A stretch of DNA of 17,906 nt from Patescibacteria group bacterium (lineage in GTDB: Bacteria; Patescibacteriota; Microgenomatia; Levybacterales; UBA12049). Under the pieces are notes generated by a model that was not told the origin of the DNA, ran no database searches, and saw only the letters and a program-made list of their open reading frames with translations. Each line of letters starts with the position of its first letter. The stretch's first letter is position 1. The stretch is from positions 1 through 17,906 of the forward strand of contig JAUPUR010000038.1 of the NCBI GenBank assembly GCA_030917445.1. The letters are read 5' to 3'. Positions 1 to 7,037 of this stretch are shown one piece after another. The translations under genes were made by a program, and so were the position numbers.

Positions 1-75
1 CTTCTTATACCAGGTGGTCTTCCTGGACTTCTTCCATATATTATTCTCTGGATTGCAATACCTTCTGAAAAATAA
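1..75 (+). CDS. PspC-like membrane protein, C-terminal end (partial)
   Basis: An open frame enters from the left edge and ends at TAA (73-75). It encodes 24 residues with a glycine/proline turn (IPGGLPG), a hydrophobic helix (LLPYIILWIAIP) and a short polar tail (SEK). The pattern of a hydrophobic helix with Y-x-x-L-W followed by a proline and a charged end is typical of the C-terminus of PspC-domain envelope stress proteins, whose last helix commonly ends in similar 'YLILWIxxP' residues. Only the tail is visible, so the assignment rests on this short resemblance. The downstream gene rarA starts 26 bp later with its own promoter-like element. Confidence 0.5.
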   Translation, partial: LLIPGGLPGLLPYIILWIAIPSEK

Positions 76-86
76 TAAATACCCTG

Positions 87-95
87 TGCTAGAAT
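87..95 (+). promoter_or_regulatory. Extended -10 promoter of rarA
   Basis: TGC-TAGAAT fits the extended -10 pattern (TGnTAnnnT). The base 7 nt after the box is the A of the rarA start codon at 102, so the mRNA should be leaderless. I see no good -35 box and no Shine-Dalgarno sequence. Confidence 0.55.
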
Positions 96-101
96 TAACC
101 C

Positions 102-1289
102 ATGAATCTCGCATATAAGCTTCGACCGATTAATCTTATGGAATATGTTGGTCAAGACGAAATTATCGGTGAGGGTAAGGTTATTAGGAGAATGATAGAA
201 TCAGACTCACTCTTTTCTATGATTTTGTGGGGGCCTCCGGGAAGTGGAAAGACAACACTTGCTTCTATTATCGCTCATGAAACACATTCAGACTTTCATA
301 TTTTATCTGCAGTGACGACAGGTAAAGATGATCTACTTAAAATTGTCAAAATTGCAAAAGATAATCAGGATAAAAGTGTAAAAACAGTTCTTTTTATTGA
401 TGAAATTCACCGCTGGAATAAAGCTCAACAAGATGTGCTCTTACCTCATGTTGAAAGCGGACTTATTATTCTTATTGGCGCTACAACTGAAAATCCATCA
501 TTTGAAGTAAATAGTGCACTTCTTTCTCGATCAAAAGTTTTTATTCTCCAAAATCTTTCAGAAGAAAATATGATAACACTCATTAAAAGAGCACTGACTG
601 ATACTGAAAAGGGGTTAGGGGGTTATAAAAAGACACTTGAAAAAAATGCACAAGGTCTTTTAATTCAACTTTCTGGGGGAGATGCGAGAGTAATGTTGAA
701 TGCGTTGGAAATCGCTGTGCTTAATTATATAGAAAAGAAGATTTCTGAAGAAGTTATAAAAGATATTTTTCAAACGAAGTCATCAGGTCTTTATGACAAG
801 AAAGGTGAAGAACATTACAATATTATCTCTGCATTTATTAAGTCAATGAGAGGTTCGGATACAGATGCTGCCCTTTATTATCTGGCTCGGATGCTTGAAG
901 GTGGTGAAGATCCTAAATTTATTGCAAGAAGAATGATTATTTTTGCGTCCGAAGATATTGGTCTTGCAGATAGAGGGGCGCTTATTCAGGCAAATGCTGG
1001 ATTTGAAGCAGTGACAAAAATTGGTATGCCAGAATCACAATTAATTCTTGCACATATATGTGTCTATCTATCAAAAGCAGCAAAGTCTCGTTCAGTTACA
1101 AATGCATTAGGAAAAGCAAAAGCAGTAGTTTATGAATATCCAAATGAACCAGTTCCTCTTCATCTTCGTAATGCTCCAACTAAGCTCATGAAGGATCTAA
1201 ATTATGGAAAAGGGTATGAAATGCACCCTCCCAAGGGTACAAGCTATCTCCCTGAAAAAATAAAAGGAATGAAGTTTTTTGAAGAGTAG
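102..1289 (+). CDS. rarA: Replication-associated recombination protein A (RarA/MgsA), AAA+ ATPase
   Basis: RarA is a clamp-loader-like AAA+ ATPase that acts at stalled or gapped replication forks. The 395 residues contain Walker A GPPGSGKT (44-51), Walker B LFIDEIHR (97-104), the sensor-1 stretch GATTENPSF (126-134), and an LLSRS arginine-finger region (R143). The C-terminal half contains features typical of the MgsA/RarA family, such as DARVMLNALE (about 193-202), the RRMIIFASEDIGLAD stretch (about 275-290) and a late P-Y/L-P-rich end. The length is slightly under the usual 420-450. The start is supported by an extended -10 that places the transcription start on this ATG. The gene ends directly against the stop codon of the convergent histidine phosphatase gene. 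Confidence 0.95.
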   Translation: MNLAYKLRPINLMEYVGQDEIIGEGKVIRRMIESDSLFSMILWGPPGSGKTTLASIIAHETHSDFHILSAVTTGKDDLLKIVKIAKDNQDKSVKTVLFIDEIHRWNKAQQDVLLPHVESGLIILIGATTENPSFEVNSALLSRSKVFILQNLSEENMITLIKRALTDTEKGLGGYKKTLEKNAQGLLIQLSGGDARVMLNALEIAVLNYIEKKISEEVIKDIFQTKSSGLYDKKGEEHYNIISAFIKSMRGSDTDAALYYLARMLEGGEDPKFIARRMIIFASEDIGLADRGALIQANAGFEAVTKIGMPESQLILAHICVYLSKAAKSRSVTNALGKAKAVVYEYPNEPVPLHLRNAPTKLMKDLNYGKGYEMHPPKGTSYLPEKIKGMKFFEE

Positions 1290-1925
1290 TTATTCTTTTA
1301 AATGTGTATAATCATTTATTGTTAAGACTTGCCACAAATTGTCTGCGTACCTACAGGTTGTAATACCAGTATTGGAATAATCTGTATGCTTTATCAATGA
1401 TCTAAGTATCGGCAGTGTAGAATTTTCTTCAAAAAGCAAGTAGGTAATTAATACATTTATGAAGTATCCATGGGTTACGACAACGATATTTTCTTTTTCT
1501 TGTGAAATTATAAATCGGAGTGCTTTTTTAGCTCTATTTATAAGATCATGATAGTTCTCCTCATCGGAGTAGTGGAAGCCCACTTCATCAAAGTGCTCCC
1601 GTATAGTGTTATGAATAGGTACAATCTCTGGATCTTCTACAGCTTTACCATCGAATGAGCTCGGCATTTTGCGTTCTATAAATAAATCGCTCTGAAGAAG
1701 TGGGACGACATTCATTTTCTCTATTTCTGCAGCTGTTTGGATAGCTCTGGGATACGTACTACATAGTATAAGGTCAAGGGGAATTTGACTAAATCGATCA
1801 GCTAAAGCCTTGGCTTGATTAACTCCAATCTCACTTAAAGGAGTATTTGCTGGTTGGTGTATCTTCGACTCAAAAGTATCATTGTTATAAATAGATTTAC
1901 CATGGCGAATGAAATAGACATTCAT
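1290..1925 (-). CDS. Histidine phosphatase superfamily protein (phosphoglycerate mutase-like)
   Basis: A 211-residue branch-1 histidine phosphatase. The phosphate-accepting histidine is in RHGKS (R7, H8). Other visible pocket residues are R60 in STYPRA, E84 in LFIERK, and the second histidine in VVTHG (H152). It lacks the WRRGWDTPPP segment found in the neighbouring GpmA, so it is a paralogue of different specificity and not a second standard mutase. Candidates are a sugar or nucleotide phosphatase or a cofactor-independent mutase-like enzyme; the sequence does not decide. It is the last gene of the eno-gpmA operon. Its ATG overlaps the gpmA stop by 4 bp (ATGA) without a clear ribosome binding site, which suggests translational coupling. 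Confidence 0.85.
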   Translation of the reverse strand: MNVYFIRHGKSIYNNDTFESKIHQPANTPLSEIGVNQAKALADRFSQIPLDLILCSTYPRAIQTAAEIEKMNVVPLLQSDLFIERKMPSSFDGKAVEDPEIVPIHNTIREHFDEVGFHYSDEENYHDLINRAKKALRFIISQEKENIVVVTHGYFINVLITYLLFEENSTLPILRSLIKHTDYSNTGITTCRYADNLWQVLTINDYTHLKE

Positions 1926-2560
1926 ATTTTAGTTGGAATGTGTAAATTTGCAGCTTTTCTGATTTCTTTCGAGATTACTTTTCCGTCTTTGTCTATTTGA
2001 TAGAGATAAATTTCTCCTGTTGCGATTTCAAGTGATGGGATAATTTCGTCTGAAATATTTTCAAGATACTTTACAAGTGCTCGAAGACTATTTCCATGTG
2101 CAACGATAATGACATTTTTTTCTTCTTTCAGTTGAGGAACGATAGTTGATTCAAAATAAGGAATAAGTCGAGAATAGACATCTTTGAGTGACTCTCCGTT
2201 GGGTGGAGGAGTATCCCATCCACGTCTCCACTTTAGAAATTGCTCTTCACCATATTCTTCTCTAATTTTCCATTTGTCTTTACCTGTGAGGTCGCCATAA
2301 TCTCTTTCATTGAGTGCAGCATTTTCGATTGTCAGAATTTCTTTTGTTAATATCTCTGTCTGCATATACTTCCATGTCTCTTTTGCACGTTGAAGTACTG
2401 AGGTGAATGCAATGTCAAACGGAATATCCTTGACGTGTTCACCTGCAGATTTAGCTTCTTGTATCCCAATTTCTGTAAGACCAATATCGGTAAGTCCTGT
2501 CCACCAGTTTTTGACGTTCCATTCTGATTGTCCATGTCGCACGAGGGCTAGATAGGCCAT
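1922..2560 (-). CDS. gpmA: 2,3-bisphosphoglycerate-dependent phosphoglycerate mutase
   Basis: It interconverts 3-phosphoglycerate and 2-phosphoglycerate in lower glycolysis, supplying the substrate of the enolase encoded just upstream. The 212 residues carry VRHGQSEWN (H9 is the phosphorylated histidine), R58 in SVLQRAK, E85 in LNERDYGDLTG, the dPGM-type segment WRRGWDTPPPNGESL (111-125) and VAHGNSLRAL (H155). The protein is shorter than the roughly 230-250 residues of E. coli-type enzymes and lacks much of their C-terminal tail, as in other compact homologues. The start ATG shares one base with the enolase stop (TAATG) and is preceded by a strong Shine-Dalgarno sequence. The stop is TGA inside the ATGA overlap with the next gene. 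Confidence 0.93.
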   Translation of the reverse strand: MAYLALVRHGQSEWNVKNWWTGLTDIGLTEIGIQEAKSAGEHVKDIPFDIAFTSVLQRAKETWKYMQTEILTKEILTIENAALNERDYGDLTGKDKWKIREEYGEEQFLKWRRGWDTPPPNGESLKDVYSRLIPYFESTIVPQLKEEKNVIIVAHGNSLRALVKYLENISDEIIPSLEIATGEIYLYQIDKDGKVISKEIRKAANLHIPTKI

Positions 2561-3840
2561 TATGAAAAGATCTCCTTTCCTGGATAATGAGCTTTTTCAC
2601 CGAGGGTTTCTTCAATTCTTAAAAGTTCATTATATTTTGCAATTCTGTCCGTACGGGAAAGTGACCCTGTTTTTATTTGACCTGTCCCCAGTCCTACAGC
2701 AAGGTGAGCAATCGTTGTATCTTCGGTTTCACCTGATCTATGCGAAATAATTGAGTTCCACTGGGCATCAGTTGTCATTTTTACAGCATGGAGTGTTTCA
2801 GTTAATGTACCAATTTGATTGAGCTTGATGAGAACTGCATTTGCTTGTTTTTCTTTAATTCCAGTTGAAATTCTTTTTGGATTGGTGACAAAAAGATCAT
2901 CACCAACTATTTGTACTTTATTACCTAGTTTTTCAGTAAGAGTAATCCACCCAGGAAAATCATCTTCAGAAAGACCGTCTTCTATTGATACAATAGGATA
3001 CTCAGAGGAAAGCTCTGAGAGATACTGGATCCAATCGTTTGTTGAGAGAATTTTATTCTCAGTTGTCAGGTGGTACAAACCATCTTTATAGAGTTCTGAA
3101 GCCGCAATATCAAGTGCGAGAACAATATCTTTGCCAAGAATATATCCCGCTTGTTCAATTGCAAGAGAAATTAGCTCTAACGCTTCTTTATTTCCATTTT
3201 TAACACTAGGAGCATATCCACCTTCATCTCCTACGGTAGTCCCATAGCCTTTATCTTTTAATACTTTTCCTAGTGAGTGAAACGTATTTGAACCCATTTC
3301 AAGAGCTTTTGAAAAACTTTCTGCTCCTATTGGCATGATCATGAATTCTTGAATATCAGTTGAACCAGAAGCATGTTTGCCACCATTGATGATATTCATC
3401 ATAGGGACTGGAAGTTCAAGTGTTGGTGAGGAGGAAAGCTCTTGAAAATATGAAAAAAGGGGGATTTTTTTAGACCTTGCTGCTGCATGAGCAGCCGCAA
3501 GGGAGACAGCAAGAAGTGCATTTGCCCCAAAATGTTCTTTATTATCTGTTCCGTCAGCATCAATCATGAGGGAATCAATTTTCTCTTGTTCAAATACGGA
3601 GACACCTTTAAGAAGGTCATTTATGTCAGTATTAATGAACTGCACAGCCTTGAGAACACTCTTACCATTATAAGCTGCCTCTCCATCTCGAAGTTCGAGT
3701 GCTTCATATTTTCCTGTGGATGCACCTGATGGAACAGCTGCTCTTCCAATCGTGCCGTCTTCTAAAAGAATATCTGCTTCAACTGTAGGAAATCCGCGAG
3801 AATCAAGTATTTGTCGTGCATGTATTGATGAAATAGTCAT
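2560..3840 (-). CDS. eno: Enolase (phosphopyruvate hydratase)
   Basis: It dehydrates 2-phosphoglycerate to phosphoenolpyruvate in glycolysis. The 426 residues match the usual bacterial length. The N-terminal signature ARQILDSRGFPTVE (8-21) and the PSGASTG loop (38-44) are present. Catalytic residues are E206 in VGDEGGYAP and K339 in LIKLNQIGT. The Mg-binding residues are D244, E287 and D314. The substrate loop SHRSGETED (366-374) and K390 in GQIKTG are intact, so the enzyme should be active. It is the first gene of the eno-gpmA-phosphatase operon and has a strong promoter just upstream with a leader of only about 5 nt. Confidence 0.98.
   Translation of the reverse strand: MTISSIHARQILDSRGFPTVEADILLEDGTIGRAAVPSGASTGKYEALELRDGEAAYNGKSVLKAVQFINTDINDLLKGVSVFEQEKIDSLMIDADGTDNKEHFGANALLAVSLAAAHAAARSKKIPLFSYFQELSSSPTLELPVPMMNIINGGKHASGSTDIQEFMIMPIGAESFSKALEMGSNTFHSLGKVLKDKGYGTTVGDEGGYAPSVKNGNKEALELISLAIEQAGYILGKDIVLALDIAASELYKDGLYHLTTENKILSTNDWIQYLSELSSEYPIVSIEDGLSEDDFPGWITLTEKLGNKVQIVGDDLFVTNPKRISTGIKEKQANAVLIKLNQIGTLTETLHAVKMTTDAQWNSIISHRSGETEDTTIAHLAVGLGTGQIKTGSLSRTDRIAKYNELLRIEETLGEKAHYPGKEIFS
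2572..2578 (-). promoter_or_regulatory. Shine-Dalgarno sequence of gpmA
   Basis: AAAGGAG on the minus strand lies 11 nt before the gpmA ATG, inside the last codons of eno (Gly-Lys-Glu-Ile). It shows that classical SD initiation is used for this operon-internal gene, unlike the apparently leaderless first genes of transcripts in the window. Confidence 0.75.
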
Positions 3841-3852
3841 AGAAGCTCTTTC

Positions 3853-3880
3853 ATTATAGGCAGTATTATTTTTTTGACAA
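3853..3880 (-). promoter_or_regulatory. Promoter of the eno operon
   Basis: On the minus strand there is a -35 TTGTCA (3880-3875), a 16-nt spacer and a perfect -10 TATAAT (3858-3853). The expected start site is about 5 nt before the eno ATG. This is the best sigma-70-type match in the window, in keeping with high expression of a glycolytic operon. The -35 sits in TTGACAA, which also resembles a -35 on the opposite strand. Confidence 0.75.
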
Positions 3881-3888
3881 GTATTTAT

Positions 3889-3917
3889 TTGTAATACAAG
3901 TGAGAATAGGGTACAAT
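3889..3917 (+). promoter_or_regulatory. Probable promoter of typA
   Basis: TTGTAA (3889-3894), a 17-nt spacer and TACAAT (3912-3917) form a plausible promoter. The start site would be near 3924, giving a leader of about 44 nt. A second possible -10, TATAGT (3923-3928), lies in the 10-bp palindrome TACTATAGTA (3920-3929) and would shorten the leader to about 33 nt. Confidence 0.5.
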
Positions 3918-3931
3918 AGTACTATAGTATT

Positions 3932-3959
3932 TGGCTTCGGATACCGGAGTCATTTTTTT
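3932..3959 (+). terminator. Terminator-like hairpin in the typA leader (putative attenuator)
   Basis: The arms TGGCTTCGG (3932-3940) and CCGGAGTCA (3944-3952) form nine pairs, two of them G-U, around an ATA loop. Seven T residues follow at once (3953-3959). In RNA this has the form of an intrinsic terminator, yet it lies between the predicted typA promoter and its start codon. It could terminate transcripts early and make typA expression conditional. Its being a terminator is inferred from shape only. Confidence 0.5.
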
Positions 3960-3969
3960 CGAAAAAAAT
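3952..3969. repeat. 18-bp perfect palindrome covering the typA start codon
   Basis: The sequence is A, seven T, CG, seven A, T. The ATG of typA begins at 3968, so the right arm contains the A and T of the start codon. In mRNA the U-tract could pair with the A-tract and hide the start. The U-tract is also the tail of the upstream terminator-like hairpin, so the two structures share bases and could exclude each other. Confidence 0.7.
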
Positions 3970-5776
3970 GAATAATATAAGAAATGTAGCAATCATAGCC
4001 CATGTAGATCATGGCAAAACAACTCTTGTCGATGCGCTTTTAAAACAGTCAAAGACTCAATTAAACAAAGAAGTAGCTGATACAGATCTCATTATGGATA
4101 GTAATGAGCTTGAAAAAGAGCGAGGTATCACTATTTTTTCAAAAAATGCATCAGTTGTCTGGAAGGATGTAAAGATCAATATTATTGATACTCCAGGACA
4201 CGCTGATTTTGGTGGAGAAGTTGAACGTGTTTTGACAATGGCAGATGGTTGTCTTTTACTTGTTGATGCAAAAGAAGGACCTATGCCTCAAACAAGATTC
4301 GTTTTGAGAAGAGCACTTGAGAAAAAGTTGAAAATTATTGTTGTAGTGAACAAAATTGACAAATCTGATGCTCGAATTGATTATGTTTTGGATAAAACAC
4401 TTGATCTTTTTCTTGAACTCGGTGCGGATGATACAATCGCTGATTTTCCAATTGTTTATGCCTCAGCTAAAAATGGACTTGCGGGAGACGAACCAGACCT
4501 TTCAGTAATGACTGATATTTCTCCCATCTTTGACGCTATTTTAAGAGAAGTACCGGCTCCATCAGGTGATAGCGAAGCTCCTCTTCAACTTCTCATGACA
4601 ACTATGGCAAGTGATCCCTTTAAAGGGAGAATTGCTATTGGTCGTGTCTACAACGGGAGAATAAAAGCAAATCAAGACATTATGCATATAAATCGTGAAG
4701 GTGTGATGAAAAAATTCCGCCTTTCATCTCTCATGACCTTTGAAGGTTTGAGTCGAATAGATACAACAGAAGCACAAGCTGGAGATATTATTGCTGTCTC
4801 TGGAATTCCAGATATTACTATTGGAGAAACAATTGCAGACGTTGAAAATCCAGTTGCATTACCACTTTTAGATATTGAAGAGCCAACAGTAAAAATGACT
4901 TTTGGAGTAAATACTTCACCATTTGCAGGAAAAGAAGGAGTATACAAAACATCTCGTCAAATTAGAGAAAGACTTTATAAAGAACTTGAAACAGACATGG
5001 CACTTCGAATTGATGATTTACCTGATGGTAGATGGAATGTTTCAGGTCGTGGTGAACTGCATCTTGCTATTTTAATTGAGAGACTGAGAAGAGAGGGATA
5101 TGAATTTGAAGTATCACGTCCACAAGTAATTGAGAAAGTTATTGATGGTGTTGTTATGACCCCTTATGAAACGTTATATCTTGAAGTCCCTGAAGATTAT
5201 TCTGGTGTTGTGATGCAAAAAATGGGTGGAAGACGATCTGATCTGAAAGATATGAGATCTGAAAACGGAATTACTTCTTTTGAATTTATCATTGCTACCA
5301 AAGATCTTTTTGGATATAGAAGTGAATTTATTACAGATACAAAAGGACTTGGTATTATGAACGTTTCTTTCTATGATTATCAAAAAGATCAGGGTGGGAC
5401 ACTCAGACGTGAACGTGGGTCCCTCATTGCCTTTGAAAGTGGAGTTACAACTTTATATGGACTGACAGGGATTCAAGATAGAGGAGATTTATTTATTGGA
5501 CCTGCATATACAGTTTATAAAGGACAAATTATTGGCCAACATTCAAGATCAGAAGATCTCCGTGTCAATGTGTGTAAGACAAAACAATTATCAAATATGC
5601 GATCAAAAGGTGACGGAACTATGGAGCATTTCAATGTTCCACACGTTATGGAGCTAGAAGACGCACTTGAATATATTGGTGATGATGAACTTGTTGAAGT
5701 AACACCACAGAATGTTCGTATGCGTAAAAAGATTCTTGATGAAGTAGAAGAACGCCGCAGACGTGCTCAAGGATAA
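3968..5776 (+). CDS. typA: Translational GTPase TypA/BipA
   Basis: TypA is a ribosome-binding GTPase of the EF-G family, linked in other bacteria to 50S assembly and to growth at low temperature or under stress. The 602 residues match the family. GTPase motifs are G1 AHVDHGKT (11-18), switch I with ERGITIFSKN (51-60), G3 DTPGH (74-78), G4 NKID (128-131) and G5 SAK (166-168). The TypA-specific C-terminal part is present (G-E-L-H-L near 360, YKGQIIGQHSR, TKQLSNMRSKGDG and a basic RRRAQG end). No Shine-Dalgarno sequence precedes the ATG, which sits inside a palindrome. The gene appears to be transcribed alone, with no obvious intrinsic terminator after it. Confidence 0.97.
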   Translation: MNNIRNVAIIAHVDHGKTTLVDALLKQSKTQLNKEVADTDLIMDSNELEKERGITIFSKNASVVWKDVKINIIDTPGHADFGGEVERVLTMADGCLLLVDAKEGPMPQTRFVLRRALEKKLKIIVVVNKIDKSDARIDYVLDKTLDLFLELGADDTIADFPIVYASAKNGLAGDEPDLSVMTDISPIFDAILREVPAPSGDSEAPLQLLMTTMASDPFKGRIAIGRVYNGRIKANQDIMHINREGVMKKFRLSSLMTFEGLSRIDTTEAQAGDIIAVSGIPDITIGETIADVENPVALPLLDIEEPTVKMTFGVNTSPFAGKEGVYKTSRQIRERLYKELETDMALRIDDLPDGRWNVSGRGELHLAILIERLRREGYEFEVSRPQVIEKVIDGVVMTPYETLYLEVPEDYSGVVMQKMGGRRSDLKDMRSENGITSFEFIIATKDLFGYRSEFITDTKGLGIMNVSFYDYQKDQGGTLRRERGSLIAFESGVTTLYGLTGIQDRGDLFIGPAYTVYKGQIIGQHSRSEDLRVNVCKTKQLSNMRSKGDGTMEHFNVPHVMELEDALEYIGDDELVEVTPQNVRMRKKILDEVEERRRRAQG

Positions 5777-5794
5777 TATTTGTATTGATTCCTC

Positions 5795-5824
5795 TTGATT
5801 TTTTCATACTCCCTCATATATAGT
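5795..5824 (+). promoter_or_regulatory. Promoter of the coiled-coil protein gene at 5833
   Basis: TTGATT (5795-5800), an 18-nt spacer and TATAGT (5819-5824) form a reasonable sigma-70 type promoter. The start site would be 0-2 nt before the ATG at 5833, so the message should be leaderless or nearly so. Confidence 0.5.
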
Positions 5825-5832
5825 AGTAATCG

Positions 5833-6312
5833 ATGGACGATACACAAAACAATGTAACCCCTGAAACTGATGAAACACTTGAAGATGATACATCTTCCCT
5901 TGTAGCGCCAACTGAAGGAGACGCCGCATTACTTCTCAACCTTGAGGAGATGATAAAAAATCATATTACAAGTATTGATAAATTTAGAGAAGATAAGAAA
6001 AAACTTCAGGAGATGTTTGAAGACTCTTTTAATAACAATCCAATTTATAGAGAAAATACAGAGAAAGCAAAAGAAGCTTTGAAGGTAAAGGCTACAACAC
6101 GTCAGCAGATTGCGAGCCAGCCTTCAGTTATTGCGATACAGCAAAAAATAAAGAGTGTAGGGCAAGATCTCAAAGAAAGACAAACAGCGTTGTCTGACTA
6201 TCTTCTAGAATATCAACGACTTACGGGAGCAAATGAAATTGAGGATAACGACGGGCAAATTCGTGAAATTATCAATTCTGCAAAACTTATTAAAAGATCC
6301 TCAAAAAAATAA
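5833..6312 (+). CDS. Hypothetical acidic, coiled-coil protein
   Basis: I do not recognise this 159-residue protein. The first 32 residues are acidic and rich in D, E and T, and are probably disordered. Residues about 33-130 are strongly helical with heptad-like spacing (NLEEMIKNHITSIDKF, KLQEMFEDSF, IAIQQKIKSVGQDLKERQ), suggesting a coiled coil. The tail is basic (KLIKRSSKK). There is no signal peptide, no membrane segment and no cysteine. Its promoter is separate from typA, and its last base touches the stop codon of the convergent response regulator gene. A structural or scaffold role would fit, but function is unknown. Confidence 0.75.
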   Translation: MDDTQNNVTPETDETLEDDTSSLVAPTEGDAALLLNLEEMIKNHITSIDKFREDKKKLQEMFEDSFNNNPIYRENTEKAKEALKVKATTRQQIASQPSVIAIQQKIKSVGQDLKERQTALSDYLLEYQRLTGANEIEDNDGQIREIINSAKLIKRSSKK

Positions 6313-6984
6313 TTACTCTTTAATTACATAACCAAACCCACGAATAGAATGAACAAGTTTTTGTGTGTGCCCTGTATCTAGTTTTTTACGGAGATATCCT
6401 ACATAAACGTCTACTACTCTTGTTTCAATATCTGATGAATAGAGCCAAATACGACTTAATATCATCTGACGAGTAAGAATTCTTCCCTGGTTGCTCATTA
6501 AATATTGAAGTAGTTTGAATTCTAGTGGGGTCAACCGAATTTCTTCTCCTCCTCGATGTACTTCAAGTGTTTTTGTATCGAGTGTCAGATCTGCAATTTG
6601 GAGAAAAGTTTCTTTATGTGTTCCGTTTTTTTCAAGTATTGCGTTGATTCGTGTAATAAAGTTTTCTGTATCAAATGGTTTGAGCAAATAATATTGATCA
6701 TTGATCTCAAAATGTTTGATAAGATCCATATTTTTTTCCGTTGTAATAATAAGTATTGGAAGTTCTGGATAATTATTGTGAAGTTGAGTGTAGAGTATTT
6801 CGTCATTTTCATGAAGAGTCTCCACATCAAAGATGATGAGGTCAGGAAGGGTTTTTTTAAGAAACTCAAGAGTTTGAATTTTATTTTCAGTAATTGTAGT
6901 TATGTAATCGTTGGCGAGGAGTAAATTTTTATAATATCGTTGGAGTTCTTTATCATCTTCAATGATAAGAATGGAGTGTACCAT
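6313..6984 (-). CDS. Orphan OmpR/PhoB-family response regulator
   Basis: A 223-residue two-domain regulator. The receiver domain (about 3-118) has the acidic pair D10/D11, the probable phosphoacceptor D53 in LIIFDVE, T81/T82 at the switch position and K102 in LLKPF. The loop after D53 reads VETLHEND, where most receivers have a hydrophobic-Pro-Gly (MPG-like) pattern, so the active-site loop is atypical. The winged-helix DNA-binding domain (about 127-222) is standard: LTPLEFKLLQYLMSNQGRIL (151-170), then VVDVYVGYLRKKL and IRGFGYV. No histidine kinase gene is near. corA lies upstream on the same strand, but the regulator has its own extended -10. Confidence 0.92.
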   Translation of the reverse strand: MVHSILIIEDDKELQRYYKNLLLANDYITTITENKIQTLEFLKKTLPDLIIFDVETLHENDEILYTQLHNNYPELPILIITTEKNMDLIKHFEINDQYYLLKPFDTENFITRINAILEKNGTHKETFLQIADLTLDTKTLEVHRGGEEIRLTPLEFKLLQYLMSNQGRILTRQMILSRIWLYSSDIETRVVDVYVGYLRKKLDTGHTQKLVHSIRGFGYVIKE

Positions 6985-6995
6985 AATAGAAATGT

Positions 6996-7004
6996 AGTAT
7001 ATCA
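6996..7004 (-). promoter_or_regulatory. Extended -10 promoter of the response regulator
   Basis: TGA-TATACT on the minus strand, ending 11 nt before the ATG at 6984, gives a leader of about 5 nt. The same nonamer occurs upstream of the glycosyltransferase and EamA genes. No clear -35 box is visible. Confidence 0.55.
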
Positions 7005-7037
7005 GTAATAAATGAATTCCTCAATGACGATTATCTT

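Noticed and set aside
2562..3729. Plus-strand open frames inside the enolase gene
   Set aside because: They are shadows of eno, which has all catalytic residues on the minus strand; the plus-strand readings show no family features.
3874..3900. Second typA promoter using TTGACA at 3874-3879
   Set aside because: The nearest -10-like boxes are only 12 or 15 nt away (TAATAC, TACAAG); the TTGTAA-N17-TACAAT pair fits better.
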